Positions 7,692 through 15,970 of a stretch of 29,771 bases of DNA are shown one piece after another. The stretch spans positions 1 through 29,771 of the forward strand of contig NZ_JAYRCW010000021.1 in NCBI RefSeq assembly GCF_041909755.1, written 5' to 3'. The notes beneath the pieces were generated by a model that saw only the letters and a list, made by a program, of their open reading frames with translations, was not told the origin of the DNA and made no database searches. Each line of letters starts with the position of its first letter. The first letter of the stretch is position 1. Source of the DNA: Sandaracinobacteroides sp041909755 (GTDB lineage Bacteria; Pseudomonadota; Alphaproteobacteria; Sphingomonadales; Sphingomonadaceae). A program made the translations under genes and the position numbers.

Positions 7692-7745
7692 CGCCTCAAC
7701 GAGGCGTCTGCCGGAAACGGGGCCGCCTTCACGGGGCAAGCCCCG
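7692..7745. terminator. Two hairpins between the convergent small ORF and fabZ
   Basis: CGCCTC/GAGGCG at 7692-7706 (loop AAC) and CGGGG/CCCCG at 7732-7745 (loop CAAG) lie in the 73-nt gap where the small plus-strand ORF and the minus-strand fabZ operon converge. Neither has a proper uridine tract, so they may be weak terminators or 3'-end stabilisers. Confidence 0.4.
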
Positions 7746-7752
7746 GGGGATC

Positions 7753-8190
7753 TCAGGCCGGCGGATCCGCAATCATCGCGGTGAAGCGCGTTTCGGCCGC
7801 CAGCACGCCGTCCACCATCGCCCGTCCGGCGAACTTGCACACGGTCGCGCGGCGCTGGATGAATTCCGCTTCCAGCTTCAACAGGCAGCCGGGTTCCACG
7901 GGCTTGCGGAACTTCGCATCCTCGATGGCCATGAAATAGACAAGCTTGCCCGTTCCCTGCAGCCCCAGGCTCTCGATCGCGAGGACACCGGCGGCCTGCG
8001 CCAGCGCCTCCACAATCAGAACGCCCGGCATGATCGGGCGGCCGGGAAAATGGCCCTGGAAAAAGGGTTCGTTGAACGTCACCGCCTTCACGGCGGTAAT
8101 CCGTTCATTCGGCACCAGCTCCTCCACCCGGTCCACCAGCAGCATGGGGAACCGGTGCGGAAGCCGCGCGAGGATGCCCCCGATCTCCAA
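7753..8190 (-). CDS. fabZ: 3-hydroxyacyl-[acyl-carrier-protein] dehydratase FabZ
   Basis: A 145-residue hot-dog-fold dehydratase that removes water from beta-hydroxyacyl-ACP in fatty-acid elongation. The signature PHRFPMLLVDRV lies at the N-terminus, followed by FFQGHFPGRPIMPGVLIVEALAQ with the catalytic pair His47 and Glu61, spaced 14 residues as in E. coli. The start is probably the TTG at 8190, 16 nt after the skp stop; no ATG is in frame, and a CTG at 8199 would add three residues. It is the last gene of the pyrH operon. In most Gram-negatives it is flanked by lpxD and lpxA; both are missing here. Confidence 0.95.
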   Translation of the reverse strand: MEIGGILARLPHRFPMLLVDRVEELVPNERITAVKAVTFNEPFFQGHFPGRPIMPGVLIVEALAQAAGVLAIESLGLQGTGKLVYFMAIEDAKFRKPVEPGCLLKLEAEFIQRRATVCKFAGRAMVDGVLAAETRFTAMIADPPA

Positions 8191-8206
8191 GGCCGTCAGC
8201 CCCGGC

Positions 8207-8788
8207 TCAGTTGCGGGGGGCGGCAGGCGCCGTCGGCGCCGGCGGCGTCACGGACACGCGCGGCAGGCTGGTGTTCAGCCGGCCGACCACATCGTTCGTC
8301 ACTTCCAGCGAGGCCGTGTGCTGAAGCGTCGCGCCCTTCTGCAGCGCGATGGAGGCGCCACGTTCGCGCATGATCTGCGTGATGATCGGATCCGACGCGG
8401 TGGAAATCTGCTGGATCACATATTGCCGCGAACGGGCCAGATCCTCCTGGCCGCGGGCCAGTTCCTGGTTGGCGGCATTTTCCTTGTCCTGGAACGCCTT
8501 CACGCGCTGCTCCAGCGCCGGGCCGGCCAGCGTCTTGTTCTGCTGGCCCTGGCCGATCGCCTGGGCTTCGGATTGCAGCTGGCCTGCCAGCGTGGTGCGG
8601 CGGGTCGCCAGTTGCTGGGCCTTCGCCTGCAGGTCGGTGGCGGCCTGCTTGCCGGCCGCGCTTTCGTTCACCACCCGGTCCATATCCACGATCACGATCA
8701 CCGGCGGCGACAGCTGCTGCGCGGCGGCCGGCACGGCGGCCGCACCCAGAAGCAGGGCGGCAGTCATGGTCTTCATGAAGCTGGTCAT
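8207..8788 (-). CDS. skp: Periplasmic chaperone Skp/OmpH family
   Basis: A 193-residue exported protein. The signal peptide MTSFMKTMTAALLLGAAAV ends in PAAAQ, with cleavage expected near residue 24; Met5 is another possible start. The mature part begins VIVIVDMDRVVNESAAGKQA, the typical OmpH opening, followed by a long Gln/Ala-rich helical region (about residues 50-140) that would form the jellyfish-like coiled-coil tentacles. A proline-rich tail TPPAPTAPAAPRN ends it. Skp holds unfolded outer-membrane proteins between the Sec translocon and BamA. Its ATG overlaps the bamA stop by one base (TGATG), so the two are translationally coupled. Confidence 0.92.
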   Translation of the reverse strand: MTSFMKTMTAALLLGAAAVPAAAQQLSPPVIVIVDMDRVVNESAAGKQAATDLQAKAQQLATRRTTLAGQLQSEAQAIGQGQQNKTLAGPALEQRVKAFQDKENAANQELARGQEDLARSRQYVIQQISTASDPIITQIMRERGASIALQKGATLQHTASLEVTNDVVGRLNTSLPRVSVTPPAPTAPAAPRN

Positions 8789-11412
8789 CAGAATTGGGTT
8801 CCTACATTGAACTGGAAGATCTGCGTTTCGTCGCCTTCCACCTTCTTCAGGGCTTTCGCAAGGTCAAAGCGGAAAGGACCGAAGGGCGAATTCCACGAAA
8901 CGCCCACGCCGATGGAAACGCGCGGCTTTGCACTGTTGCCATAGGCTTCCTCGATGAAGCCCGGCGAGGTGTAATCCACGCAGTTCTGGCCGTTCGCGTC
9001 GCAGGCCTGCTGCACGATATTGTCGGACTTGGTGTAGAGGTCGGGGAAGGTCACGTCCCACAGAGCGCCGACATCCACGAACACGGAAGGCCTCAGGCCC
9101 AGTTCGCGCCCGCCGGAGCCCAGCGGCACCTCGACTTCCACGCGGCCCAGATAATAGCTCTGGCCCCCGATGGAATCGCTGTACCAGTTGTCCTCGTTGC
9201 TATCGACCGTGTCGGTGACCTTGTCATAGCTCTTGCGGATGATCCGGGGGCCCACGCCCCGGATGCCGAAGCCGCGGAACCGTGGTTCGCCCAGATAGAA
9301 GCGGTCGACAAGGCGGACATCCTCGCCGCCCCAACCGAATATGTTCCCGGCCTCGCCGCCCACGTTCAGGATGAAGCCCGCCGGCAGCGCCCAGTAACGG
9401 TCATAGTTCACCCGCGTGCGCAGATATTTCACCGAGCCGCCAAGCCCCGCGAAATCCTGACTCAGGATGAAGCGCTGCCCGCGCGATGGCCGGATTCGGT
9501 TGTCCAGCGTGTCGTTCACGAGGCTGTAGCCGATCGACGACACCGTATTCCGGCCCACCGCTTCGCACAGATAGCGCCCGGCTTTCAGCGGATCGCAGAC
9601 GCCGTTGGTGTAATAGGTCGCCTCGTCCAGGCCCACATCGTCGATGGAGAAGCCATAGCGCACCTGCGCCGACCAATATTCGGTGATCGCCGTGCCCGCC
9701 CGGATCTGGAAGCCCGTCGTCGTCTGTTCGTAGGTGGTCGAGCGCTCACCACTGGTATTATAGGTGAAGCTGTTCAAATCCCTGCGGAAAATATCAAATC
9801 CGAACGCCAGGTTCCGGTCGAACAGATAAGGTTCGGTGAAGCCCAGTTCGATGGACTTCGAATAAGAGCTGATGTTCGCGCTCAGCCGCAGCTGCTGCGC
9901 CCGGCCCCGGAAGTTCCGCTCCTCGATGGAGAAGCTGAAGATGAAGCGCTCGATCGACGAGAAGCCCGCAGACAGTTGCAGCGAGCCCGTCGGCCGCTCT
10001 TCCACATCCACCTGCAGCGCCACCTTGTCAGGCGCGGCGCCGGGCGTCTGCTTCACTTCCAGCTTTTCCTGGAAGAAGCCCAGGCTCTGGATCCGGTCGC
10101 GCGAGCGCTTCACCTTCACCGAGTTGAAGGCGTCGCCCTCGGCAAGGCGGAACTCGCGGCGGATCACCTCGTCGCGGGTGCGGGTGTTCCCGTTGATCGT
10201 CACGCTCTCGACATAGACACGGGGGGCTTCGTTGATCACGAAGGTGATCCCCATCTCCTTCTTGTCCTTGTCCCGGTCGAAGTTCGGGCGGACATCGGCG
10301 AAGGCATAGCCCAGAAGGCCGACGGATTCCGTCAGGCCGTCGATGGTGTCCTCCACCATCTTGGCGTTGTACCAGTCCCCCTCCTTCATGGGGATCAGCG
10401 CCTTGAACGCCTCGGCCTTCACGTCGCGGATCTGGCTTTCCAGATCCACCTTGCCGAACTTGTAGCGCTCGCCTTCCTCGATCACATAGGTCACGATGAA
10501 GTCGCGCCGGTCCGGCGTCAGTTCCGCGACAGACGAAACCACCCGGAAATCGGCGAAGCCTTCCGTCAGATAGAACTGGCGCAGCTTCTGCTGGTCATAG
10601 GCCAGACGGTCGGGATCATAGGTGTCGTTCGAGGTGAACATGCGCAGCGGCCGCGCCTGCCGCGTCACCATCTGCTCGCGCAGTTCCTTGTCGGAAAACT
10701 GCTCGTTGCCGATGATGTTGATCTGCCGCACCTTCGATTTCGGGCCTTCCGAAATCTCGAAGATCAGGTCGACCCGGTTCTGCTCCAGCTGGACGATCTT
10801 GGGCTCCACCTTTGCGGCAAAGCGCCCGCCCCGGCGATATAGCTCCAGGATGCGTGCCACATCGGCCCGCGCCCGGCTGCGCGTGAAGATCTGGCGGGGG
10901 GCCACCTTGATCTCCTCGCGGATCTTGTCTTCCTTCACGCGCTTGGCGCCCTCGATGATCACGCGGTTGATCACGGGGTTTTCGCGCACGTCGATGGTGA
11001 TGTTGCCGTCGCCGTCGTCGCGGATCTGCACGTCGGCGAACAGCTCGGTCGCGAACAGGTCCTTCAGCGCGCGGTCCAGCAGCACCCGGTCATAGATCTC
11101 GCCGGGCCGCAGCTCCACATAGGACCGCACGGTATCCGGCTCCAGCCGCTCATTGCCGACGACGTTCACGGAACGGATGCGCCGCGCTTCTGCCACGGGG
11201 GCTGCGGCAGGCGCCGCCTGCGCAGCTGCAGACTGTGCCGCAGCAGATTGGGCCGAACCGGATTGGGCAGCCGCAGCCGGCGCCGTCTGGCCGAACGCGG
11301 CCGTCGGCGCCACAAGCGCCGTTCCAAGCAGAAGGAACGGCAGGCAGCTGGATCGGCTGGATTTGGTTAACTTGGCAAGGCCGTGGCCCGCCGCCGCCAC
11401 ATTGATCGTCAC
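8788..11412 (-). CDS. bamA: Outer-membrane protein assembly factor BamA
   Basis: An 874-residue Omp85 protein that inserts beta-barrels into the outer membrane. The GTG at 11412 is chosen: AGGGA stands just upstream, it lies 23 nt after the rseP stop, and it gives a signal peptide with hydrophobic core CLPFLLLGTALVAPTAAFGQ; an upstream frame extension overlaps rseP and is not needed. After a low-complexity Ala/Gln/Ser linker, five POTRA domains begin with RRIRSVNVVGNERLEPDTVRSY and run to about residue 450. The C-terminal barrel includes the surface-antigen pattern YFLGEPRFRGF-like FYLGEPRFRGFGIRGVGPR and ends in the outer-membrane signal IFQFNVGTQF with a terminal Phe. The upstream RseP and downstream Skp are standard neighbours. 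Confidence 0.96.
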   Translation of the reverse strand: MTINVAAAGHGLAKLTKSSRSSCLPFLLLGTALVAPTAAFGQTAPAAAAQSGSAQSAAAQSAAAQAAPAAAPVAEARRIRSVNVVGNERLEPDTVRSYVELRPGEIYDRVLLDRALKDLFATELFADVQIRDDGDGNITIDVRENPVINRVIIEGAKRVKEDKIREEIKVAPRQIFTRSRARADVARILELYRRGGRFAAKVEPKIVQLEQNRVDLIFEISEGPKSKVRQINIIGNEQFSDKELREQMVTRQARPLRMFTSNDTYDPDRLAYDQQKLRQFYLTEGFADFRVVSSVAELTPDRRDFIVTYVIEEGERYKFGKVDLESQIRDVKAEAFKALIPMKEGDWYNAKMVEDTIDGLTESVGLLGYAFADVRPNFDRDKDKKEMGITFVINEAPRVYVESVTINGNTRTRDEVIRREFRLAEGDAFNSVKVKRSRDRIQSLGFFQEKLEVKQTPGAAPDKVALQVDVEERPTGSLQLSAGFSSIERFIFSFSIEERNFRGRAQQLRLSANISSYSKSIELGFTEPYLFDRNLAFGFDIFRRDLNSFTYNTSGERSTTYEQTTTGFQIRAGTAITEYWSAQVRYGFSIDDVGLDEATYYTNGVCDPLKAGRYLCEAVGRNTVSSIGYSLVNDTLDNRIRPSRGQRFILSQDFAGLGGSVKYLRTRVNYDRYWALPAGFILNVGGEAGNIFGWGGEDVRLVDRFYLGEPRFRGFGIRGVGPRIIRKSYDKVTDTVDSNEDNWYSDSIGGQSYYLGRVEVEVPLGSGGRELGLRPSVFVDVGALWDVTFPDLYTKSDNIVQQACDANGQNCVDYTSPGFIEEAYGNSAKPRVSIGVGVSWNSPFGPFRFDLAKALKKVEGDETQIFQFNVGTQF

Positions 11413-11435
11413 GTGATCCCTGGTTTCCTGCCTTG

Positions 11436-12578
11436 TCAGCCGATGACGCTGGTAATGCGGTCCCACATGCCCACCGACCGAAGGTCGTTCCATGTAAGCA
11501 CCAGCATCAGCGACATCAGCAGCGCGAATCCCGACATGAACGCCCATTCCTGCACCTTGGGATGAAGCGGCCGACGCCGGACACCCTCAAGCGCGTAGAG
11601 GAACAGATGCCCGCCGTCCAGCATCGGGATTGGCAGCAGGTTGATGAACCCGAGGTTTATCGAGATCAGGGCGATGAAGCCGATCAGCGCGGGCAGTCCC
11701 AGGGTCGCGCTCTGCCCGGAAAACTGCGCGATCTTCACCGGCCCGCCCAGGTCGTCCAGCGGCCTGCGGCCCATGACCACCTGGGCCATGGTGTCCCACA
11801 TCATGCGCACGGTCGCCCAGGTTTCCACCATCGCCCAGCGCAGCGCCTGCACCGGCCCGTGCCGCACCACCACAAGCTCGCCCGACATCAGGCCCAGCTG
11901 GCCCCGCTGATAGCTGTTCCCGAAGCGGTCCACCTCGGTCACGATGCGGGGCTTCGCCTCCAGCGACTTCGTCTCGCCGCCGCGCTCCAGCACGATCTCG
12001 ATCGGCGTGCCGGGATTGATCGCAACGATCCGGCTCACGTCCTCGAACCGGTCGACGCCCTGCCCGTCCATGCTCAGGATGCGGTCGCCTTCCTTCAGCC
12101 CGGCGGCGGCCGCCGGCGTGCCGTCCACCACCTTGCCCACCACGGCCGGCGTGATCTGATGGCCATAGGTCATGAAGAAGGCGGCGAAGATCAGGATCGC
12201 GAACAGGAAGTTGATGGCCGGCCCCGCCGCCACCACCAGAGACCGCTGCCACAGCGGCCGGTTGTGGAACAAGTTGGCCCGCTCATCCTCCGGCAACTGG
12301 CTGTCCAGCGAATAGTCCGGCTGGCTGGCGCCATTGGCGTCGCCCGCGAACTTCGCATAGCCCCCCATCGGGATCCAGCCCAGCTTCCAGCGGGTGCCGT
12401 TGCGGTCGGTCCAGCCGACCACTTCCTTGCCGAAGCCCACGGCAAAGGCTTCCACCTTGATGCCGAACAGCCGGGCCACGCCGTAATGGCCGAACTCGTG
12501 CACGAACACGAGCAGGCCGATGACAAGCGCAAAGATGGCGAGGGTGAAGAGAATACCGGGGCTGGCGAGCGTTTCCAT
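11436..12578 (-). CDS. rseP: Site-2 intramembrane zinc metalloprotease RseP
   Basis: A 380-residue M50 protease of the inner membrane. The first membrane helix holds the zinc-binding HEFGH (His27, Glu28, His31), and the C-terminal helix holds the third ligand motif INLLPIPMLDGGHLF. Between them lies one PDZ domain (about residues 115-190: VVGKVVDGTPAAAAGLKEGD). One PDZ instead of the two in E. coli RseP agrees with its shorter length. The family cuts anti-sigma factors and leftover signal peptides within the membrane. The ATG at 12578 is 9 nt after the dxr stop. Its place between dxr and bamA is conserved in many proteobacteria. Confidence 0.95.
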   Translation of the reverse strand: METLASPGILFTLAIFALVIGLLVFVHEFGHYGVARLFGIKVEAFAVGFGKEVVGWTDRNGTRWKLGWIPMGGYAKFAGDANGASQPDYSLDSQLPEDERANLFHNRPLWQRSLVVAAGPAINFLFAILIFAAFFMTYGHQITPAVVGKVVDGTPAAAAGLKEGDRILSMDGQGVDRFEDVSRIVAINPGTPIEIVLERGGETKSLEAKPRIVTEVDRFGNSYQRGQLGLMSGELVVVRHGPVQALRWAMVETWATVRMMWDTMAQVVMGRRPLDDLGGPVKIAQFSGQSATLGLPALIGFIALISINLGFINLLPIPMLDGGHLFLYALEGVRRRPLHPKVQEWAFMSGFALLMSLMLVLTWNDLRSVGMWDRITSVIG

Positions 12579-12587
12579 GCTGCTTGT

Positions 12588-13769
12588 CTACCCGGCCGCC
12601 CGCTGGCCCGCAAACGAACTTTGTTTCACCCTCGTAACATATTGTTGTGCAACGGCCCGCGCCCGCGCGTCCGTCTCGAACACGTCCGCCAGCGACTCCG
12701 GGCAGCGGCTGTCCATCGCCTCCAGCGTTGCGGCAACGACGGCGGCGATTTCCAGGAACCCGATACGCCCTTCCAGGAAGGCGGCCACCGCCACCTCGTT
12801 CGCCGCATTCAGCACGCAGGGGCGGCACTGCCCCTCGGCCAGCGCGGCCTCGGCCAGCGCCAGCGCCGGGAACCGCTCGCGATCCGGCTCCTCGAACTCC
12901 AGCCGCCCGATCTTCGCGAGATCCAGCCGCTCCACCGGGGTCGCGATCCGTTCCGGCCAGGCCAGCGCATGGGCGATGGGCACACGCATGTCCGCCGGCC
13001 CCAGCTGCGCCAGCACCGAACCGTCCACATATTCCACCAGCCCGTGCACCAGGCTCTGCGGATGCACCAGCACGCCCAGCTGATCCGGCCGCACGCCGAA
13101 CAGGTGCCAGGCCTCGATCAGCTCCAGCCCCTTGTTCATCAGCGTCGCCGAATCGATGGAAATCTTCGCCCCCATCGACCAGGTCGGATGCTTCACCGCC
13201 TGCGCCGGCGTCACCGCCGCCATCGCTTCGCGCGGCATCTGCCGGAAAGGTCCGCCCGATGCCGTCAGCACGATCCGGCTCACGCGGCTCCGGTCCTCCA
13301 GCACCTGGAAGATGGCATTGTGCTCGCTGTCGATCGGCAGCAGCGCGGCCCCCGTGCGCGCGGCGGCAGCCGTCATCAGGCTGCCCGCGCACACCAGCGC
13401 CTCCTTGTTGGCCAGCGCCACGGGAATCCCGGCTTCCACCGCGGCAAGGGTCGGCGGCAGCCCGGCGGCACCGACGATCGCGGCCACCACAAGGTCGGCC
13501 GGCTCCCGCGCGACGGCCGCCAGCGCCGCCGCCCCGGCCGACACCGTCACCGGTTCGCCCGCCAGCGCTTCGGCAAGGTCGGCAAACGCCGCTTCGTCCG
13601 CGATCACCACATGATCCGGCCGGAAGGTCCGCGCCAGCTCGGCCAGACGCCGCCAGTCCTTGCCGGCCGTCAGCGCCGTCACCGAAAAGCGATCGGGGTT
13701 GCGCGCCACAAGGTCCAGCGTGGACGCCCCGACCGAGCCGGTCGCACCCAGGATCGTCAGCCGCTTCAA
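12588..13769 (-). CDS. dxr: 1-deoxy-D-xylulose 5-phosphate reductoisomerase
   Basis: A 393-residue enzyme of the MEP isoprenoid pathway, converting DXP to 2-C-methyl-D-erythritol 4-phosphate with NADPH. The TTG at 13769 is chosen because it gives KRLTILGATGSVGASTLDLV, the NADPH-binding start of the family, and overlaps the cdsA stop as TTGA; a longer frame upstream lies inside cdsA. Metal-binding residues Asp147 and Glu149 are in PIDSEHNAIFQVLED, the equivalents of Asp150/Glu152 in E. coli. The C-terminal region carries NKGLELIEAWHLFGV and HPQSLVHGLVEYVDGS. It works just upstream of UppS in the supply of polyprenyl precursors. Confidence 0.96.
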   Translation of the reverse strand: MKRLTILGATGSVGASTLDLVARNPDRFSVTALTAGKDWRRLAELARTFRPDHVVIADEAAFADLAEALAGEPVTVSAGAAALAAVAREPADLVVAAIVGAAGLPPTLAAVEAGIPVALANKEALVCAGSLMTAAAARTGAALLPIDSEHNAIFQVLEDRSRVSRIVLTASGGPFRQMPREAMAAVTPAQAVKHPTWSMGAKISIDSATLMNKGLELIEAWHLFGVRPDQLGVLVHPQSLVHGLVEYVDGSVLAQLGPADMRVPIAHALAWPERIATPVERLDLAKIGRLEFEEPDRERFPALALAEAALAEGQCRPCVLNAANEVAVAAFLEGRIGFLEIAAVVAATLEAMDSRCPESLADVFETDARARAVAQQYVTRVKQSSFAGQRAAG

Positions 13770-14617
13770 GCCAGCATCTCCGTCACCCTCATCACATAGT
13801 CGGCGGGCCGCTGCTGGCTTGCCCACAAGGCCACCACGCAGGCCACCGGCACCAGCCCGTCAACCCGGTCCATGATCCCGCCATGCGCCTTCAGCAGCGT
13901 GCCCGAATCCTTCACCCCGGCGCGCCGCTTCAGCCAGCTTTCGAAAAAGTCCCCCGCCTGCGCCACCACGGCCAGCCCCGCGCCCAGCAGCGCCATCAGC
14001 GGCAGCGACTGCGGCCAGCCGGCGAAATGGGCGAACAGTGCGGAAAAGGCCCCCGCCCCTGCCATGCCGCCCAGCAGCCCGGCCCAGGTCTTGTTCGGGC
14101 TGATCGCCGGCCAGATCTTCGGCCCGCCGATGGAACGCCCGGCGAAATAGGCCAGGATGTCCGTCGCCCACACCAGCCCCATCGTCCACATCACCAGCGC
14201 GAAGCCGTCAGGCTGGCCGCGCAGCCAGATCAGGGAAACCGCCGGCAATCCGGCATAGGCAAGGCCCGTCGAAATCCAGCGCTTGCCGCCCGCGCGCAGC
14301 AGGATCGACAGCGCCAGCAGGGCCAGGATCGCCCCCAGCAACAGCAGCAGCGCGGGAACCGGCCGCCCCAGGTGCGCCATGAGGCAGGCCCCGGCCAGCG
14401 CCGCCAGCCCGGCGATCCGCCACGGCTGCGGCGTGCCGTGCATCGCCCCCCATTCCCACAGCACCAGGCCCACGCCAGCCCCGATCATCAGCGTGAAGGC
14501 AGGCCCGCCCACCCAGATGTCGGCAATGGCGATCACCGCCAGGAAGGCCCCCACGATCACGCGGGATTTCAGGTTGGAGCCCCCCGCGGGGCCCGCCCCC
14601 GGCTCAGCGCCCGCCAT
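13766..14617 (-). CDS. cdsA: Phosphatidate cytidylyltransferase
   Basis: A 283-residue polytopic inner-membrane enzyme that makes CDP-diacylglycerol from phosphatidate and CTP. After a short Gly/Ala/Pro-rich N-terminus come several hydrophobic segments (for example VIVGAFLAVIAIADIWV and ALLLLLGAILALLALSILL). The C-terminal family signature is visible as SPNKTWAGLLGG and then SWLKRRAGVKDSG followed by LKAHGGIMDRVDGL, with the conserved Asp residues that bind the metal. The ATG at 14617 overlaps the end of uppS by 14 nt; a TTG at 14638 would add seven residues and is less likely. It is fused translationally to dxr by a TTGA overlap. Confidence 0.93.
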   Translation of the reverse strand: MAGAEPGAGPAGGSNLKSRVIVGAFLAVIAIADIWVGGPAFTLMIGAGVGLVLWEWGAMHGTPQPWRIAGLAALAGACLMAHLGRPVPALLLLLGAILALLALSILLRAGGKRWISTGLAYAGLPAVSLIWLRGQPDGFALVMWTMGLVWATDILAYFAGRSIGGPKIWPAISPNKTWAGLLGGMAGAGAFSALFAHFAGWPQSLPLMALLGAGLAVVAQAGDFFESWLKRRAGVKDSGTLLKAHGGIMDRVDGLVPVACVVALWASQQRPADYVMRVTEMLA

Positions 14618-15383
14618 AGCGTCGCTCGCGCTGCGCAAAGGCCTCGATGGCCTCCCTCAACACGGCCTCGTCGAAATCGGGCCACAGCACGGGGGTGAAC
14701 CACATTTCCGCATAGGCGGCCTGCCACAGCAGGAAGTTGGACAGCCGCTGTTCGCCGGACGACCGGATGATGAGGTCGACAGGCGGCAGCTCGGCGGTAT
14801 CCAGTTCCGCCTCGATCATCTCCGCGCTGATTTCGGCCGCCGCGATCTCGCCCATCGCCACCCGCGCCGCCAGGTGCTGGGCGGCGCGCACGATCTCGTC
14901 CTGCCCGCCATAGTTCAGCGCCACGACCAGCCGGAACCTGTCGTTGCCACGCGTCGATTCGATCGCATTTTCCAGCCGCTCGACGACATCGGGCTTCATC
15001 GCCCGCCAGTCGCCGATCAGGCTCAGCCGCGCGCCCGCCGAATCCAGCTCTTCCAGTTCGGCCAGCAGATGGTGCCGCAGCAGGCTCATCAGGTCGGAAA
15101 CCTCGTCCGCCGGGCGGCGCCAGTTCTCCGAGCTGAAGGCATAGAGGGTCAGCGTCTCGATGCCCATGCGCGGGGCGGCCCGCACGATGCGCCGCACGGC
15201 ATCCACCCCGGCCCGGTGCCCCGCCACGCGCGGCAGCCGCCGCGCCTTCGCCCAGCGGCCATTCCCGTCCATGATGATGGCCACATGACGCGGCCCGCCG
15301 GGCACAGGCCCGGCCTCGTCAGCGACGCCGCTTGCGGCCTCACCCGCCGGCGGGGCCGGGCGCACGGGATTGAACCATTTCAC
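14604..15383 (-). CDS. uppS: Undecaprenyl diphosphate synthase (isoprenyl transferase)
   Basis: A 259-residue cis-prenyltransferase that adds isopentenyl units to farnesyl diphosphate for the lipid carrier of peptidoglycan and surface polysaccharides. The signature HVAIIMDGNGRWAKAR contains the catalytic Asp39; the second conserved region is ETLTLYAFSSENWRRP, and the third LIIRSSGEQRLSNFLLWQ with the dimer-reaching residues. The first about 30 residues are a Pro/Ala-rich extension not seen in the E. coli enzyme. The GTG at 15383 overlaps the frr stop as GTGA. Its neighbours in the operon, frr and cdsA, are the same as in many Gram-negatives. Confidence 0.95.
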   Translation of the reverse strand: MKWFNPVRPAPPAGEAASGVADEAGPVPGGPRHVAIIMDGNGRWAKARRLPRVAGHRAGVDAVRRIVRAAPRMGIETLTLYAFSSENWRRPADEVSDLMSLLRHHLLAELEELDSAGARLSLIGDWRAMKPDVVERLENAIESTRGNDRFRLVVALNYGGQDEIVRAAQHLAARVAMGEIAAAEISAEMIEAELDTAELPPVDLIIRSSGEQRLSNFLLWQAAYAEMWFTPVLWPDFDEAVLREAIEAFAQRERRYGGR

Positions 15384-15949
15384 TTGCCAAGGATTTCCTT
15401 CTCCTTGGCGGTTGCTGTGGCGTCCACCTCGGCGATCGCCTTGTCGGTCAGCTTCTGCACCTCGCCTTCCAGGCGCTTCTGCTCGTCCTGGCTGATCTGG
15501 CCCTTCTTCTCGGCCGTCTTCAGCCCGTCATTGCCGTCACGGCGCACGTTGCGGATCGCGATCCGCGCCTTTTCGGCATATTGCGTCGCCAGCTTCGCCA
15601 GCTCCTTGCGGCGCTCTTCCGTCAGGTCGGGGATGGGCAGGCGCAGCGTCTGGCCTTCCGTCACCGGGTTCAGCCCCAGGCCCGCCGATCGGATCGCCTT
15701 TTCCACCGGCTGCACGTTCGAACGGTCCCACACCTGCACCGACAGCATGCGCGGTTCCGGCGCCGTCACCGTCGCCACCTGATTCAGCGGCATGTTCGCG
15801 CCATACACCTCCACCTGCACCGGATCGAGCAGCGTCGTGGAGGCGCGGCCCGTCCGCAGGCCGCCCAGGTCATTCCTCAGCGTCTCGACAGCGCCCTTCA
15901 TCCGGCGCTCCAGATCGGCCTTCGTTGCGTTGGCGTCGAAATCAGCCAT
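15380..15949 (-). CDS. frr: Ribosome recycling factor
   Basis: A 189-residue factor (typical length about 185) that, with EF-G, splits post-termination ribosomes. The conserved segments are ADLERRMKGAVETLRNDLGG, then LRTGRASTTLLDPVQVEVYG in domain I/II, VWDRSNVQPVEKAIRSAGLG, and LPIPDLTEERRKELAKLA, followed by the long helix RIAIRNVRRDGND. The ATG at 15949 has GGGGAG 4 nt upstream. It lies 21 nt after the pyrH stop, the arrangement found across bacteria, and overlaps uppS by a GTGA. Confidence 0.97.
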   Translation of the reverse strand: MADFDANATKADLERRMKGAVETLRNDLGGLRTGRASTTLLDPVQVEVYGANMPLNQVATVTAPEPRMLSVQVWDRSNVQPVEKAIRSAGLGLNPVTEGQTLRLPIPDLTEERRKELAKLATQYAEKARIAIRNVRRDGNDGLKTAEKKGQISQDEQKRLEGEVQKLTDKAIAEVDATATAKEKEILGK

Positions 15950-15970
15950 GCTACTCCCCTTGAATCCGTC

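Noticed and set aside
11433..13799. Long plus-strand frame opposite rseP and dxr
   Set aside because: His/Arg/Gln-rich shadow of two well-supported genes.
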